The notes beneath the pieces were generated by a model that saw only the letters and a program-made list of their open reading frames with translations, ran no database searches and was not told the DNA's origin. 64,000 nucleotides of DNA from Brachypterus glaber (Eukaryota; Arthropoda; Insecta; Coleoptera; Kateretidae), in contig OY294048.1 of the NCBI GenBank assembly GCA_958510825.1, positions 18,307,589 through 18,371,588 on the forward strand, in the 5' to 3' direction. Both the position numbers and the translations under genes were made by a program. How positions within the stretch are numbered: position 1 is the stretch's first letter; each line of letters begins with the position of its first letter. Shown here one piece after another: positions 24,001 to 34,400 of the stretch.

Positions 24001-27000
24001 AAAAAAAAAATTAAAAAAACTAAATTTTTAAACTTCAGTTCAAAGTATTTATTTGAGAAAGGCTACCTGATTTTTATGAAAATTTCAAGAAATATCATTT
24101 CTGTTAATAATTAATTTTATTATTTGAATAAAAATAGTTAAATAGTGCTAGTAGTGAAAAAACTAATATATAAACCAGGGTAGAGAAGACTATTATAGCC
24201 TCGCACTCTTAAATAAATCGCTGCTACGCAGCTCGGGATTTAATATGCTCGGCTTTAAATTGAAATTGCCAAACTATAAATCTAATTTTGGCTATAACTC
24301 CCTACTTGGAACCGGAATCACATTATGGAATTATATTCCAAAATCCGTATTTATAAACGGAATGCCTAGCTTAAATAAACTTAAAACATTATTACAATAA
24401 CTTCTAGATAAAATAATATGTTTTCCTTGCTTTTTTATCTATAAACCACATGTTACTTTCATGTTTTATCTTGTACACCCAAAAGCTCAATAGAGCTGGT
24501 GATTTGTATTCTTATGTAATAATAATAATAATAATAAAATACTTTTATTTTAGCCTTAATCCAAAAACTCTTCAGTTAGAAGTAGTCGTTGATATACCGG
24601 AACTTAAACTAACTGGAAATTATGAAGCTCAAGGAAAAATTTTGATTTTACCAATCGAAGGATCTGGTCCCTTCGACATTAGAATTAGTAAGTAATACAA
24701 AATAAACTAAAAATAGTTTGGTTTCACCGTACTTATAGTTCTCCGCATAAAAGAAAGTCTCCGACGTAAGAGGTGGGAATCATTCGCGCTCTCTTCTTTC
24801 CGTCAAGAGCGTTATAAGGCGTGTGTGCCTACATCGGGCCTCCCACTTGCACACACATTCCAAACATATTTCCCGTAGGCGCAGATCCGTGCGTCAAACT
24901 ATACTCTCGCGAAAATATGCCGAAAAGCTTGGGATTTTAATTATTTTGTTATTCTTATAATTATTTTTTATTTATTTTCGGTGATCGAGAAACTAAATGT
25001 AAATTTTATTGCGTATTCGCTAAAGTTGCAGCAAAAAATATTTAGTGCCTTTATCTTATTTTTCCATGGAAACAATTTTCTACATGATGGTTTCTTAGTA
25101 GGTATAGTCTGACACACGGTAAGAAACCTAAGACGAAAGGGGGAGGTAGGAGAAAAAACTCTCCGATTAAAGCGAATTCAACATAATGTTTTTAGTTAGA
25201 TATTATATTTAAGTATAACTTTTCTCTTTCAGTGGTTGCTTAAGAGTTGTTATACGGTTATCGTCATTAAATGACGATAAATAACGATAAGAAATTAGCT
25301 CGTGCGATTTTAAAATCCGTGTAACAAAATAGTTATTTTTGTAAATGAGTTGTTGCTACGGTTATCGTCATTAAATGACGATAAATAACGATAAGAAATT
25401 AGCTCGTGAGATTTTAAAATCCGTGTAACAAAATAGTTATTTTTGTAAATGACTGATTACAGAAATTACATTTTGACTCTTAATACATACAAATTTTTTC
25501 TACGATCTAAAAAAAAAATAAATATATAAATTTCAGGCAGTAAGTTTATAACCATACAAAGTCGCAGCACTTACAATTTTCTGTCTGGGGGTGTAGAAGT
25601 AAAATCTTCATCACTGTCACTCTCCATAATTCCTTCGTGTACAACTAATATTTAGCACACGAAATTAAAATTTTATTCAAAATAATAATTTTATATTAAA
25701 AAATGTGGCACCACAACATCTGTTTTACCATTGGAGCCCCGGTCGCCTACACCTGGAGGGCAAAATTCAATTTTGCGCTCGTTGTCACGGTAACGAGCAG
25801 AAAAGTAAAATACTAATAAGTTATTTTGCGGTCTGAAGACTTTATTTGTTTAAATTTTTTTAGAAACGTTAACTTTTCTATTATGGTAGAAAAAAATATT
25901 TATCCAATACATACAGATAATTACCAGCTTTATTTTAAATAGATAAACTCAATAATAACCCCCGAGTGACTTTTACTTTATTGAGTGGATAATTATTTAT
26001 TTTACCCACTCAACTGTCACTTGTCAAATTATTTTCTTGTAAATATCATTAAAATTTTTAATAAAAATATGAATTCCTAAGCTATTTATTGGATAAAACC
26101 TTGTATGGCACTCATGGGTAAACCGATATTGCCCTCTCGAAAATTAACCTGCTTGGCTGATGCCTCGCAGGTTAATTTTCTCATGGGCAATATCTTACTT
26201 TACCCACTAGTACCATAAATACCTATTTCAGTTTGCATTATGGATAGAAATCTTGTTAATAATTTAACTTATCAAATAAACTCAAATGAATTATTATCAG
26301 GATGCTTATTCCTCAAGGTTTCTTCAAGTATTACGTAACGCACCTAGGACTTTTATTGAAAAAGTGTGTTGTATGGGGGAATGTTAAAAATGCCCAAAAA
26401 GTGTGTTACGTAATACTTCAATGGACCACAATCAAGATAGAAACGTGTGCGAAACAGCTAGTATTATTATTAAAATATATTTTTTTTAGTTAAGGGCGAA
26501 TATAAATATGTTGTTGACGTACAGAAGTATCAAAAGAAAGGAGTCAAGTATGGAAAATTGGTAAATGGAAAACTTACTCATAAACTTCATAATGTCAAAA
26601 TTGATCTCAAAAATTTATTTAATGGAGACTCGAAATTAGGTAAGAATGCCAACAATACATTTTTTTCGAAAAAAGAAAAATATTAAAAAAATTATATATT
26701 TTACCCCCTTTCACCCCCTTTCCACATGTGGTGTGCTAAACAAATTGGAACCGACAACTTTGGATAAGTATTGCTTATTATTATTACTTTAAAGTATAAT
26801 TAACAGATATTCAAACTGATATCATCACAAAATATTACAGATTTTTTTTTTTCAGAAATTGTCTTTTTTAAATTGAAAGTTTTTGCCCGATTTGTATAAT
26901 TTAACTTTTTGATTTTTGGGAAATAGGGCTTTGGATCTGACTAAAATTGTTATCTAATTTTGCTGTGACAATTCAAGAACACTTTGGGCTAAAGACTTCA

Positions 27001-28969
27001 AATTTGGACCACTGGTTAATTATCCAAAGTTCTAGGCTGGGATTGTTTTTCATAAAAATCGGGTTGGGGTAAGGGGTTAAAATGGGGTAAAAACAACTTT
27101 TTTCAAAAACATATTTTTTTCACTTTATTTTTCGTTTTACGAAAAAAGAAACTTTTTTGAAAAAAAAAATAATTTAATTTTTTAATTTATTTTTGTTTGT
27201 TTTTGATTTTATTGAACCTAAGCCCATAGGGGAAAGTATTATTTTGTTGGCAGCAGTATTTTTGTGTGTTCTAAGTTTAACATGTTTAAAATTAATATCA
27301 TTTAGATTAGTTTTAAATAATAGTAAAACCACAACAAACCTGAATTTAACTCCTTAATACAACTAACATAATTGCTACCAAAAGTCATCACCCTGTTAAT
27401 TAATAAATTATTTATTATTATAACAAATAAAAATTTATTGGATAAAATACTTGTCTGTGCTCGAGACTTTTGGTGAATGACCCGTTGATTTACTTAACCT
27501 CGGTTCACAATATACAGGGTGTCACAAAAAAATGTTACCACACTTTTATTGCTTATTAAATACCGTAGAGGTTGCTTTCAATGTTTTTAACAAACTACAT
27601 TAACGTATTTGTTTTGTACTTTGTTTATATTTTCAAATTAATGATCATTCCGATCTATACAGCGCTGGCCTCGTGAAGCTATTAGTTCGCCCATATCTAA
27701 AAATATTTAATTCAGAATTTCAGCACAAAACCTACAATCGTTGATGAATCAAAAGTAGCCATCATGAAGGAATGTGCTGAAATTCAGAATAAAATATTTT
27801 TAAATACAGTCTGTTCCAGATCGCTTACAGAAATTTGAGGGTATATTAAAAACCCTCTGGAAAATATGAAAAAAATGTCAAAAAAAATCCATCTTCATTC
27901 AATTCAAAAATAAGAACGCTTTAAGTGGACCAATACTGTTGCTGATGTTAAATTACCTTTAAACGTTGAATTTGTAGCTATGGAAGCAAATTTAATTATT
28001 ACAGGTACATATTCTGTAGGTTGCCATGGTGATTAATGTGACATAAATACCTAAAAACCTAAAAAGATTCTAAAGTTGAAAGTCTCAGACAATGCACTAG
28101 TCAACAATTAAAATAGTTACTAATAAGCAGAAAAAAACTAATTTGTAGGTAATTTAACATCAGTAACAGGATTGGTCAGATTAAATAGCTTCCTTTTTAA
28201 TTAGTATTGAAGATGGATTTTTTTTGAAATTTTTTTCACATTTTCCAGAGGATTTTTAATATACCCTCAAATTTCTGTACGCGAGTTCTGGAACAGGCTG
28301 TATCTGCGATTTTATAGCTATCGGAATGGTCTTCAATTTGAAAATATCGTCGCCTTCCTTATAAAAGGGCTTATCTCAAAAAAAAATCTAAATTGAGTTA
28401 CGCCCTTGGGTGGCAAAACAGTAATCTGCAGCTACCCTGATTCATAATAATATTACTAATCGGTTATGTTATTGTTTTCATGCCACCCAAGGGCCTAACC
28501 CAATTTAGCAATTTTTTGAGATAAACCCTTTGTAAGGATATTATCAAAAATCACATGAAGTGAGATAAGCCACTTTGCAAGGAAAGCGACGATATGAACT
28601 AAGTACAAAACAAATACGTCAGTGTAGTTTATTATAAACACTGAAAGCAAATTGTATGATATTTAATAAACATTTTATAAACAATCAAAGTGTGTATAAT
28701 GAAATCCGTATTGTAAATTGGAATATTTGAGTTATGCCGTTTTGACAAGGACCATTTGATATATTATAATTTATAATTTATGATTTATAAATGATTACAA
28801 TGACTGTTTTACCTTAGGAGATGAACTGAACAAATTTTTGAATGAAAACTGGGCTGCTGTATTTGAAGATTTAGGAGCCACTATCAGAGTTTCCGTCGAA
28901 GAAGTTATTAACAGTATTATCGGTGGATTTTTAAGAAAAGTTCCAATTGACGAGTTAATGCTTCAATAG
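18068..28969 (+). CDS. Takeout/JHBP-domain secreted protein, complete six-exon gene (240 aa)
   Basis: Exons: 18068-18122, 19780-19872, 22773-22911, 24554-24687, 26490-26639, 28818-28969. They join to 723 bases (240 codons and TAG) with GT-AG at every intron and phases 1,1,2,1,1. Residues 1-16 form a signal peptide (hydrophobic core VLFCAAIALVYG). Cys25 and Cys35 (CKLSDPKLNDC) are the conserved N-terminal disulphide pair of takeout/JHBP proteins. Exon 3 has the family pattern of PLEKFMIKSL followed by VYGLKDAVIKSV. Exon 5 ends LFNGDSKLG, and exon 6 has GDELNKFLNENW and a C-terminal amphipathic stretch ending FLRKVPIDELMLQ. Length is normal for the family (about 240-250 aa). Known members are haemolymph or sensory-tissue carriers of hydrophobic ligands, some under circadian or feeding control; the ligand here cannot be told. 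The introns hold fold-back elements, a SINE and a hammerhead-bearing element. Confidence 0.92.
18332..19162. mobile_element. Family E element, copy 2
   Basis: It starts ACACTAGGCAACATATCGC and ends GTGTTGCCTAGTGT, and is the same element as 8565-9535 in reverse. Shared internal text includes ACCACTTTTATCTAATTTTT and GACCCAAAATTAGTTAAAAA. It sits in intron 1 of the first JHBP gene. Confidence 0.78.
19892..20840. mobile_element. Family C fold-back element, copy 1, split by a palindrome
   Basis: AACTTTTGAACCAGTTGAGA...TCGACTTCAAATTTGGAACT at the left is inverted at the right (20740-20840), which ends GGACCGCACTGTATA. The left terminus is missing about 25 bases compared with copy 2 (32747-33424). 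Similarity starts only 19 bases after the exon 2 donor of the first JHBP gene. The palindrome 20069-20295 is inserted in it. Confidence 0.8.
20069..20295. repeat. Near-perfect 227-bp palindrome
   Basis: Arms 20069-20175 and 20187-20295 differ at only a few bases: ATATAAAGAACTTTCACTTT...CGACGTTTCGTCTCTTACTA on the left, the reverse on the right. The centre is (TTTCAG)n-like. Each arm contains CTGAAGATGTCTCT-AGTAGTA-AGAGACGAAAC, which resembles a hammerhead core but has one extra U before stem II. Its high identity suggests recent origin or gene conversion between arms. Confidence 0.85.
21120..21412 (-). mobile_element. Hammerhead-bearing element, copy 1 (retrozyme/Penelope-like relative)
   Basis: About 290 bases shared with 31660-31962: matching blocks include the ribozyme, TTCCAAAAAAGGAAGCA, GGTTTCAAGAACCTA and GTCGATAGGGGGCAGA through GCCACGGTGG. 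It lies in intron 2 of the first JHBP gene in antisense orientation. It has no convincing ORF. Short non-coding elements with a type I hammerhead are known as animal retrozymes, and similar ribozymes occur in Penelope-like elements. Only one ribozyme is present, so this is a monomer or a fragment. The outer ends are set by where similarity to the other copy fades. Confidence 0.7.
21159..21201 (-). ncRNA. Hammerhead ribozyme (type I), copy 1
   Basis: On the minus strand, in order: GUGACU (stem I), CUGAUGA, GUGCU-AAAA-AGCAC (5-bp stem II with tetraloop), GAAA, UCAAUC (stem III of only two pairs, A-U and U-A, ending in cleavage-site C17), AGUCAC (stem I, six perfect pairs). All invariant core bases (C3 U4 G5 A6, G8 A9, G12 A13 A14, A15.1/U16.1) are present. 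Stem I extends outside the core through CACAGUUGUCAU and AUGACUGUG. Predicted cleavage lies between + strand positions 21164 and 21165. So short a stem III usually means the ribozyme acts best as a dimer, as in Penelope-like elements. Confidence 0.85.
21691..22376. mobile_element. Fold-back element with four alternating inverted blocks
   Basis: Outer ends TGTATATGGAACCCTAAGCA and TTGCTTGGGATTTCATATACA are inverted. Inside, a block with TCCTATGGTTCTAACC and GATGCGCTGAATCCGATTTC appears four times in alternating orientation (about 21740, 21940, 22060 and 22250). In intron 2 of the first JHBP gene. Confidence 0.75.
22436..22697 (-). mobile_element. tRNA-derived SINE, copy 1
   Basis: Read on the minus strand, a decayed tRNA-like head (B box GAGTTCGATTTTC) is followed by ACTGGCGCCGATTTGCC, a body with CCGGTGCTTCCCTCTACTAC, and a tail TGTAATGTAATGTAG. 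The same body, head and type of tail occur at 52516-52784. Such SINEs are transcribed by RNA polymerase III from boxes A and B and moved by LINE enzymes. It is about 75 bases before exon 3 of the first JHBP gene. Confidence 0.75.
22948..23258 (+). mobile_element. Family G repeat, copy 2
   Basis: Begins TTATCCAATACATAATAAGA and ends TTTACCCACTAGTACCATAA. It starts 37 bases after the exon 3 donor of the first JHBP gene. Part of the central hairpin seen in copies 1 and 3 is deleted (GAAAATTAACATGCGAGGGG then straight to GGGCAATATC). Confidence 0.8.
23490..23740. repeat. Hairpin and neighbouring repeat text in intron 3
   Basis: GTTTGCGAC...CTTTTAGTGCAC and GTGCACTAAAAC...GTCGCAAAC form an inverted pair around a GC-rich loop with CGCTGGCGCCAGCG. 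The phrase TCTACTACCTAATTAGGTGC before it also occurs at about 39458, next to exon 4 of the second gene. Confidence 0.55.
24700..25898. other. Intron 4 block with unusually GC-rich text, possible old DNA transposon
   Basis: 24740-24920 is richer in G and C than anything near it (CCTACATCGGGCCTCCCACT). Minus strand 25627-25575 could be a first coding exon, MESDSDEDFTSTPPDRK, followed by a GTAAGTG donor; the next acceptor leads to an immediate stop, so it is dead or not coding. No transposase or clear termini found. Confidence 0.3.
25253..25453. repeat. 104-bp tandem duplication
   Basis: Two near-identical units start TACGGTTATCGTCATTAAAT at 25253 and 25357; each contains the palindrome TATCGTCATTAAATGACGATA with its centre at ATTAAAT. 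One base differs near GCTCGTG(C/A)GATTT. Confidence 0.88.
25899..26224 (+). mobile_element. Family G repeat, copy 3
   Basis: Full-length relative of copies 1 and 2, with the hairpin GAAAATTAACCTGC / GCAGGTTAATTTTC intact, in intron 4 of the first JHBP gene. Confidence 0.8.
26323..26421. mobile_element. Short MITE with TTACGTAATACTT ends, copy 2
   Basis: TTCAAGTATTACGTAAC at the left and GTTACGTAATACTTCAA at the right are a near-perfect terminal inverted repeat enclosing about 65 bases. It lies about 70 bases before exon 5 of the first JHBP gene. Confidence 0.7.
27511..28700. mobile_element. Nested fold-back elements in intron 5 of the first JHBP gene
   Basis: The outer left end is TATACAGGGTGTCACAAAAA. 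ACGTATTTGTTTTGTACTTT is matched in reverse near 28595-28620. Inside it, 27805-28302 is a second element with ends TACAGTCTGTTCCAG and CTGGAACAGGCTGTA and arms of about 100-150 bases. A third inverted pair (GCCCTTGGGTGGCA/TGCCACCCAAGGGC) lies at about 28410-28495, and a small hairpin at 27710-27800. Confidence 0.65.
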
Positions 28970-29023
28970 ACCAATTATGCTGATTTTTTCCCAACATTTG
29001 TTATAAGATTACGGTATTAGTAT

Positions 29024-29029
29024 AATAAA
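29024..29029 (+). terminator. Poly(A) signal AATAAA, first JHBP gene
   Basis: AATAAA sits 55 bases after the TAG stop at 28969, the usual distance for a short insect 3' UTR. Confidence 0.6.
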
Positions 29030-29809
29030 TATTATTTATTAAGGTAAATGTGGACTAATTAGCATAAAGTGAGCTCTTGTACTACCTTCAAAATATTTTC
29101 ATATTTATAAATATTTATATTGTGACGAAACCTAAGGAACATAGTGCATACACTTTCGTTTATTGTTTTAATTTTTCTTTGCATATTTCGTTTTAAGACG
29201 TTGTTTTGTACTATGGTCGCCAAAAAGAAGTGGGACAGCGGTTTTTTTAATGATTTTTCTTATAAATGGGCAATGCCCATTTGGGAATCTAGGGACCCTA
29301 TATATAATGACGTTAAAGGTCAAAAAGTGTAAAGTTTAATGTCACTTTCTCCAGGGTCCATAGAGCAACCTAACATCAAGATGTTAAGACAGAATAGCCT
29401 CATTTTTTTTTGCGTCAAAATTAGTTTCATTAGTTTGGTTTGGATTGCTAACTACTTGTCCCAGTTCCTTGTGACGAGCGTAGTATATACATTGTAAAAT
29501 TTAAAATTTTAATAGCTGTTAGTTAAATTAAGAAAAAACATCTTGCATAATATACCACTATTTACCTTACGTAAAAATTATTTGTACATTCAGTTACATC
29601 TTTACTTTTCTATCTAAGATTAAAAATTAAAGTTAAATTTGTTATTTATTAAATATATATAATTGTAAATTATAATTTATATTTGTTATAAAAATTTTAT
29701 AGTTATATTTGAGTTTTATTAGAAATATATCCACCCTCATAACTACCTATTTTAATCATAATGTACAAAATTTATTTTCCACCAATCTATTTTTCAATCA
29801 TCGTACAGT
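29030..29809. other. Intergenic between the JHBP genes, no gene seen
   Basis: It holds AT-rich text. The open frame at 29144-29332 has no recognisable domain and is probably chance. Confidence 0.5.
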
Positions 29810-29978
29810 GTGATATTGGTAGACTGCAGTTTCCAGCTACTGGCCCTCTTCAGTACCAAAAGTCAATCCTGTGAATAAAGTATTTTTTTCTCAATCAGTG
29901 TATACTGTACGCCGTACAGGATGGACTCTTGGTACCAAAGAGGGCCAGTAGCCCCAAACTGCAGTGTACCAATATCAC
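29810..29978. mobile_element. Hairpin MITE (~170 bp)
   Basis: GTGATATTGGTAGACTGCAG and TACTGGCCCTCTT on the left are matched in reverse by AAGAGGGCCAGTA and CTGCAGTGTACCAATATCAC. Confidence 0.8.
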
Positions 29979-30594
29979 TCTGAAAATTAGATCCATGGAA
30001 TATTAGTTTAAAACTAAGTTTTAAGCTAACTAAACTAAGTTTAGTTTTCCATGATTGTGGTTCACTATGACTCATAGTCTATGAGTCATATATTTTCTCA
30101 ATATGATAGGTACTTTATATCATTGGCTATCCACTGCATAGCCTATGACATAAAGTACGTTCTTTTATTTTAAGAAAATACATATATAAGTGGAAGTGAA
30201 AATAAGTGGCTCAGAGTGGCAGGGAAAGTTTTAACCAATGACTTTTCTGATTAAAAAAAAAACAGATATCTGAGAAGGTTCCTCAAGATAAGTTAAGAAA
30301 GAATACGCCTATAAAGTGATAATCAAAAAAAAAGTCTAACACCTAAAAATTGTACGTTCCTGGCCAATAAACTACACCAAAATTATACATATTAACCTAA
30401 AAATTTTACAGACATCTGCAATACTTAACATTTCAAATAATTCTGACAAGAATTATCAAATTGATGTAAATAATAAAATTCATATAAATACATTTATTTA
30501 CAGTTAAGTTTTAAGGTCCATAAGTGCATTTTACCGGTTGAGGATTATTTTGGAGATAGAGACGAAGTCGAGATCTTCAATACTAACCGGTGGA

Positions 30595-31120
30595 GCCCTT
30601 AATGGCCCTTTAAAAATGGTGCATTTTCAGGAGACCATAGCTCCCTTATGGTTGATTTTTAAAAGTACCTCTATATAAGGTTTTTTCTTAGTTTCTGATG
30701 AACATTCAACTTTTTAAAATTTCGGTTTTCATATTTTAGTATTTAATTTTTTGTCCTCAAACCTTGAAATTTTACCTCCAAATAAATTTTTATTAAAAAC
30801 GGTTAATCCTACAGTATTATAACAAGAGTATCTTTTTTATGTATTTTGATCTGAGGAATCATATCCCAAAAATAAAATTACAAAAAAGTTACACATAAAA
30901 AAAGTTTTGGACAAAAAACTGAAAAGGCACCCCCAGTTTCGCACACCCCTGCTTAAAATAAATACATCAAGATAGCATACGAAGATAGGCCTTATTAAGA
31001 TTAGTTTACATTTAAAACTTCGTTGCTGTATCTAAAAAGGTTCCTGAGTTATTAAAAAAAAAACTAATTTTTTAGCCACTTTCAAGGAAGCTTCGCTCCA
31101 TTACGACGCATTTTTAGACA
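30595..31120. mobile_element. Family A element, partial copy (right half)
   Basis: It has text of the right half of 42005-43178: GGAGACCATAGCTCCCTTAT, AAAACGGTTAATCCTACAGT, GTTTCGCACACCCCTG and GACGCATTTTTAGACATAT. It is more diverged than the other two copies. Confidence 0.7.
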
Positions 31121-31376
31121 TATAAAATAACTTATAATTAGATCTGTGTAAATTTTATTATTTAAAAATAGATTATAAAAAGGTTAATAATAAACCAAAG
31201 GTGTTTAACGTAACATGTATAACATCATAAGTAAACACGTAATTATATTAATATTAGTAATTATCTTACAGTACCATAAATATATATGTAGGTAAATCAA
31301 AATATCTAATTAGCGTAAATAGATGCTTTCTATGTATTATTAAAAATAATAAGAATATAATATATGAGAAAATTAC

Positions 31377-31386
31377 CTATAAATAA
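31377..31386 (+). promoter_or_regulatory. Possible TATA box of the second complete JHBP gene
   Basis: CTATAAATAA lies about 50-60 bases before the ATG at 31437. Spacing fits a short 5' UTR as in the paralogue. The AT-rich background makes this tentative. Confidence 0.38.
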
Positions 31387-31436
31387 TAAAAGTGCTAAAT
31401 ATTTCTTAAAAGAATTTACTTATAGTATATTGAAAA

Positions 31437-34400
31437 ATGACTAGTTTACATTTGTTATTATTTCTGGGTTCTTTTAATGCTTTTGCATTTTCTCATCATT
31501 TGCGTAAGTTATTATCTTGATTTTTATGATATCATACCAAAAAATATAAAACTTCGTAAAAACATATTAATGCAGCTATTATAGAATTAAACTAAATTAA
31601 ATTGTTTGATATTTACAAATTTAAAAAATCTATATAAAACATTTTACTATTCCTTAAAACGACTTTTGTTTGATTAACGCAGTCGTCCCTCCGAAGTGAC
31701 TGATCGATTTCGTGCTTTTTAGCACTCTTCAGAGCCACATATCGGTAGTAGGGACAACTACGAAAATCAAATCCTTTCCATATATCTCTATATAGAGTTT
31801 AAAAATCGTTGTAAGGAAAAGCAAAAACAGCTAGCGACATCTACTGCTAAAAGCAGAGACTGGATAAACCTATCGACAGTCCAAAAAAGGAAGCAGTTAT
31901 TGGTTTCAAGAACCTATTGCACGCTGTCGATAGGGGGCAGATTAATCAATGCCACGGTGGGGCAGCCCCACAAAAAAAAAAGTTCGGATCTCTAGACCAG
32001 ACATGTGTATCCTTATGTATTTTGGCCCGCTGAATCCGAATCCGAGGTCAGAAAAAGCCCTACACCCCAGGAATTGGCCCCAGAGGCCGAAAATTCCCGT
32101 TTCACACCTTTCAGCGGCCATTTTCGGCCTCTGGGGCCAATTCCTGGGGTGTAGGGCTTTTTCTGACCTCGGATTCGGATTCAGCGGGCCAAAATACATA
32201 AGGATACACATGTCTGGTCTAGAGATCCGGACTTTTTTTTTGTGGGGCTGTGTTATATGCAAAATTATTAAAGAATACATAAAACAGCTAATTAAACACA
32301 AAAACAAGTACAAAATCTTCACACACAAAGGGGTATTATCAATGATTGTAAAATTAAGGAGTAGGTCATAAGTTTCCTAGGAAACTTTAGACCTATTGTA
32401 CACATAGCTGTGTTATAAAAATTTAAAAAAATTGCTTTTTACTTAAAAAAAAAACAAATGTCTTACCTTCATGTAATTTAAAATACAATCTAAAATGTTA
32501 TTTTTACCTAAAATATGCATAATTTTATTTTAAAACAATAATAATTATACTTTTATCTCTTTCTGTAGAACTTCTCTCTTTCCATTAATTAAATTCTTAA
32601 TTTTAGTCTAAACTCTTAGTGTTAATGATTGGGTAAATCAACCTTTATACTAGGGTTTTAATTAATAATATTAATAATTTAATTAACTCAGTAAAGGTAG
32701 TATCTTTAATTAAATTAACCAAATATTTTGATATCTATTAAAAGTATATACAGAGCGCTCCAAAAGTCACCCCCCCCCTCTTAACTTTTGAACTAGTTGA
32801 GATATCGACTTCAAATTTGGAACTTTTAAATAAGACAACTTAAACTATCTTTTAAATTGTGGGCAGGGGGGCATGGGGCACATTTTTTTTAATGGAAAGG
32901 GGGGTCGAGTAATACATCATTTTAAAGCTTATAAAATTCTCCATTTAATTAGAAAAAAATGGGTTTAAAATGGGGTTGAAAATGGGTATTAATGTCTAAA
33001 ATTCCTCTAAAAAAAACAAATAATTTTTTAAAAATGCCTAATTTCATCATAAAAAAATGTCAATTATACGTTTAAACTAATTTTAGTTGACATAAATAAA
33101 AATTTATAAATAAAAACTTAAAAAATCGAATGTTTTAGCACAAAAAATTGAAAAATCAAAACCTTAAAAAACATTTTTAAAAAGTTTAAAAATGTTAGTT
33201 TAAATAGAGAATTTTATAATCTTTAAAATGATGTATCACACGACCCCCCTTTCCATTTAAATGTCCCCCCATGCCCCCCTGACCACATTTTAAGAGCTGA
33301 AAATCTCAAATATATGCCAGAAGATAGTTTAAGTTGTCTTATTTAAGAGTTCTAAATTTGAAGTCCATATCTCAACTCGTTCAAAAGTTAAAAGGGAGGG
33401 GTGACTTTTGGACCGCACTGTATAACATTTTTTTACACAGGAGACCAAAAAATCTCTGGCGTTAATGGGCTTATTAAATTATTTTATTCGCAACTGTATA
33501 ATATACATGTACTAATAAAATTTGACAAGTACGTCATTTATTGCCCCACTGTTTTCCACACCAACACCGAACTTGTAATGAAAATACAAAATTAATCTAA
33601 TAAATTTTGGTTTGAAGACGTAAATAGTACAGTTTTATTCAATTTTTTAAAATTTTCAGACTGAGAAGGATAATAAAAAGATATGTTTCTTAAGATTTTT
33701 ATTTTTTTTAAGGCCGAAGAATTTTTTATTTAAATCTTTTTAACTCGACACGGTATAAAGGGATAGTAAATGGATAACCTCGAAAAAAATCAGAAAGTTT
33801 TCTTTCAAATTGGCGGAGCTGTCCCTTTTTAGTTCGAAAATTCACTACATTGCTTTATTTTAGGCGTAATGATAGGCATTTTATTTTTTTATTTTCTTAC
33901 CCTCCAAAATTTCAAATTGAAAAATTTGGATGTCTATTGGCTACATATAGCAGTTCTTTAAAGAACTGCTATATGTATGTATTAGGACTTTAGACGCGCA
34001 TTGAATGATATCGATTAAAGTAAATGTTTCATAATTTTAATTTTTTAGCAAAATATATGACAGCATGTACTTCAAAAGATCCAAACTTATCAGAATGTAT
34101 AATAAAACAAAGCATAGCAGCTTTTCCATCTGTTGTTAAAGGTATGTGAATATTTTAGGGGAAAACACACGTTATGTACTATGTGATATCATGACATTTG
34201 ACAAGATAAGACTTCAAAGTAGAATATATGGTTTTAATAAGATATTTTGGGTTAAATGACAAAAACATATTTTTCTATTTTGCGACTCTTATACTCATAA
34301 TCAAACGCATTTTGCGTGTTCTTAAGGCCCATAAGAGGTCTGTACTTTTTGTTCTTTTGGGTTGGCAACAGATCTGGCCTATGCAAATGTCAATGTCGCT

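Noticed and set aside
31850..31962. Plus-strand reading KKEAVIGFKNLLHAVDRGQ in hammerhead element copy 2, with a similar reading in copy 1
   Set aside because: The two readings agree only as far as the DNA does. Differences are mostly non-synonymous and copy 1 has a stop just upstream, so shared ancestry explains it without coding.
31942..32371. Two overlapping open frames of 128 and 140 codons on opposite strands
   Set aside because: They encode almost the same peptide because the DNA is a near-perfect palindrome; the frame is open by symmetry, not by selection.
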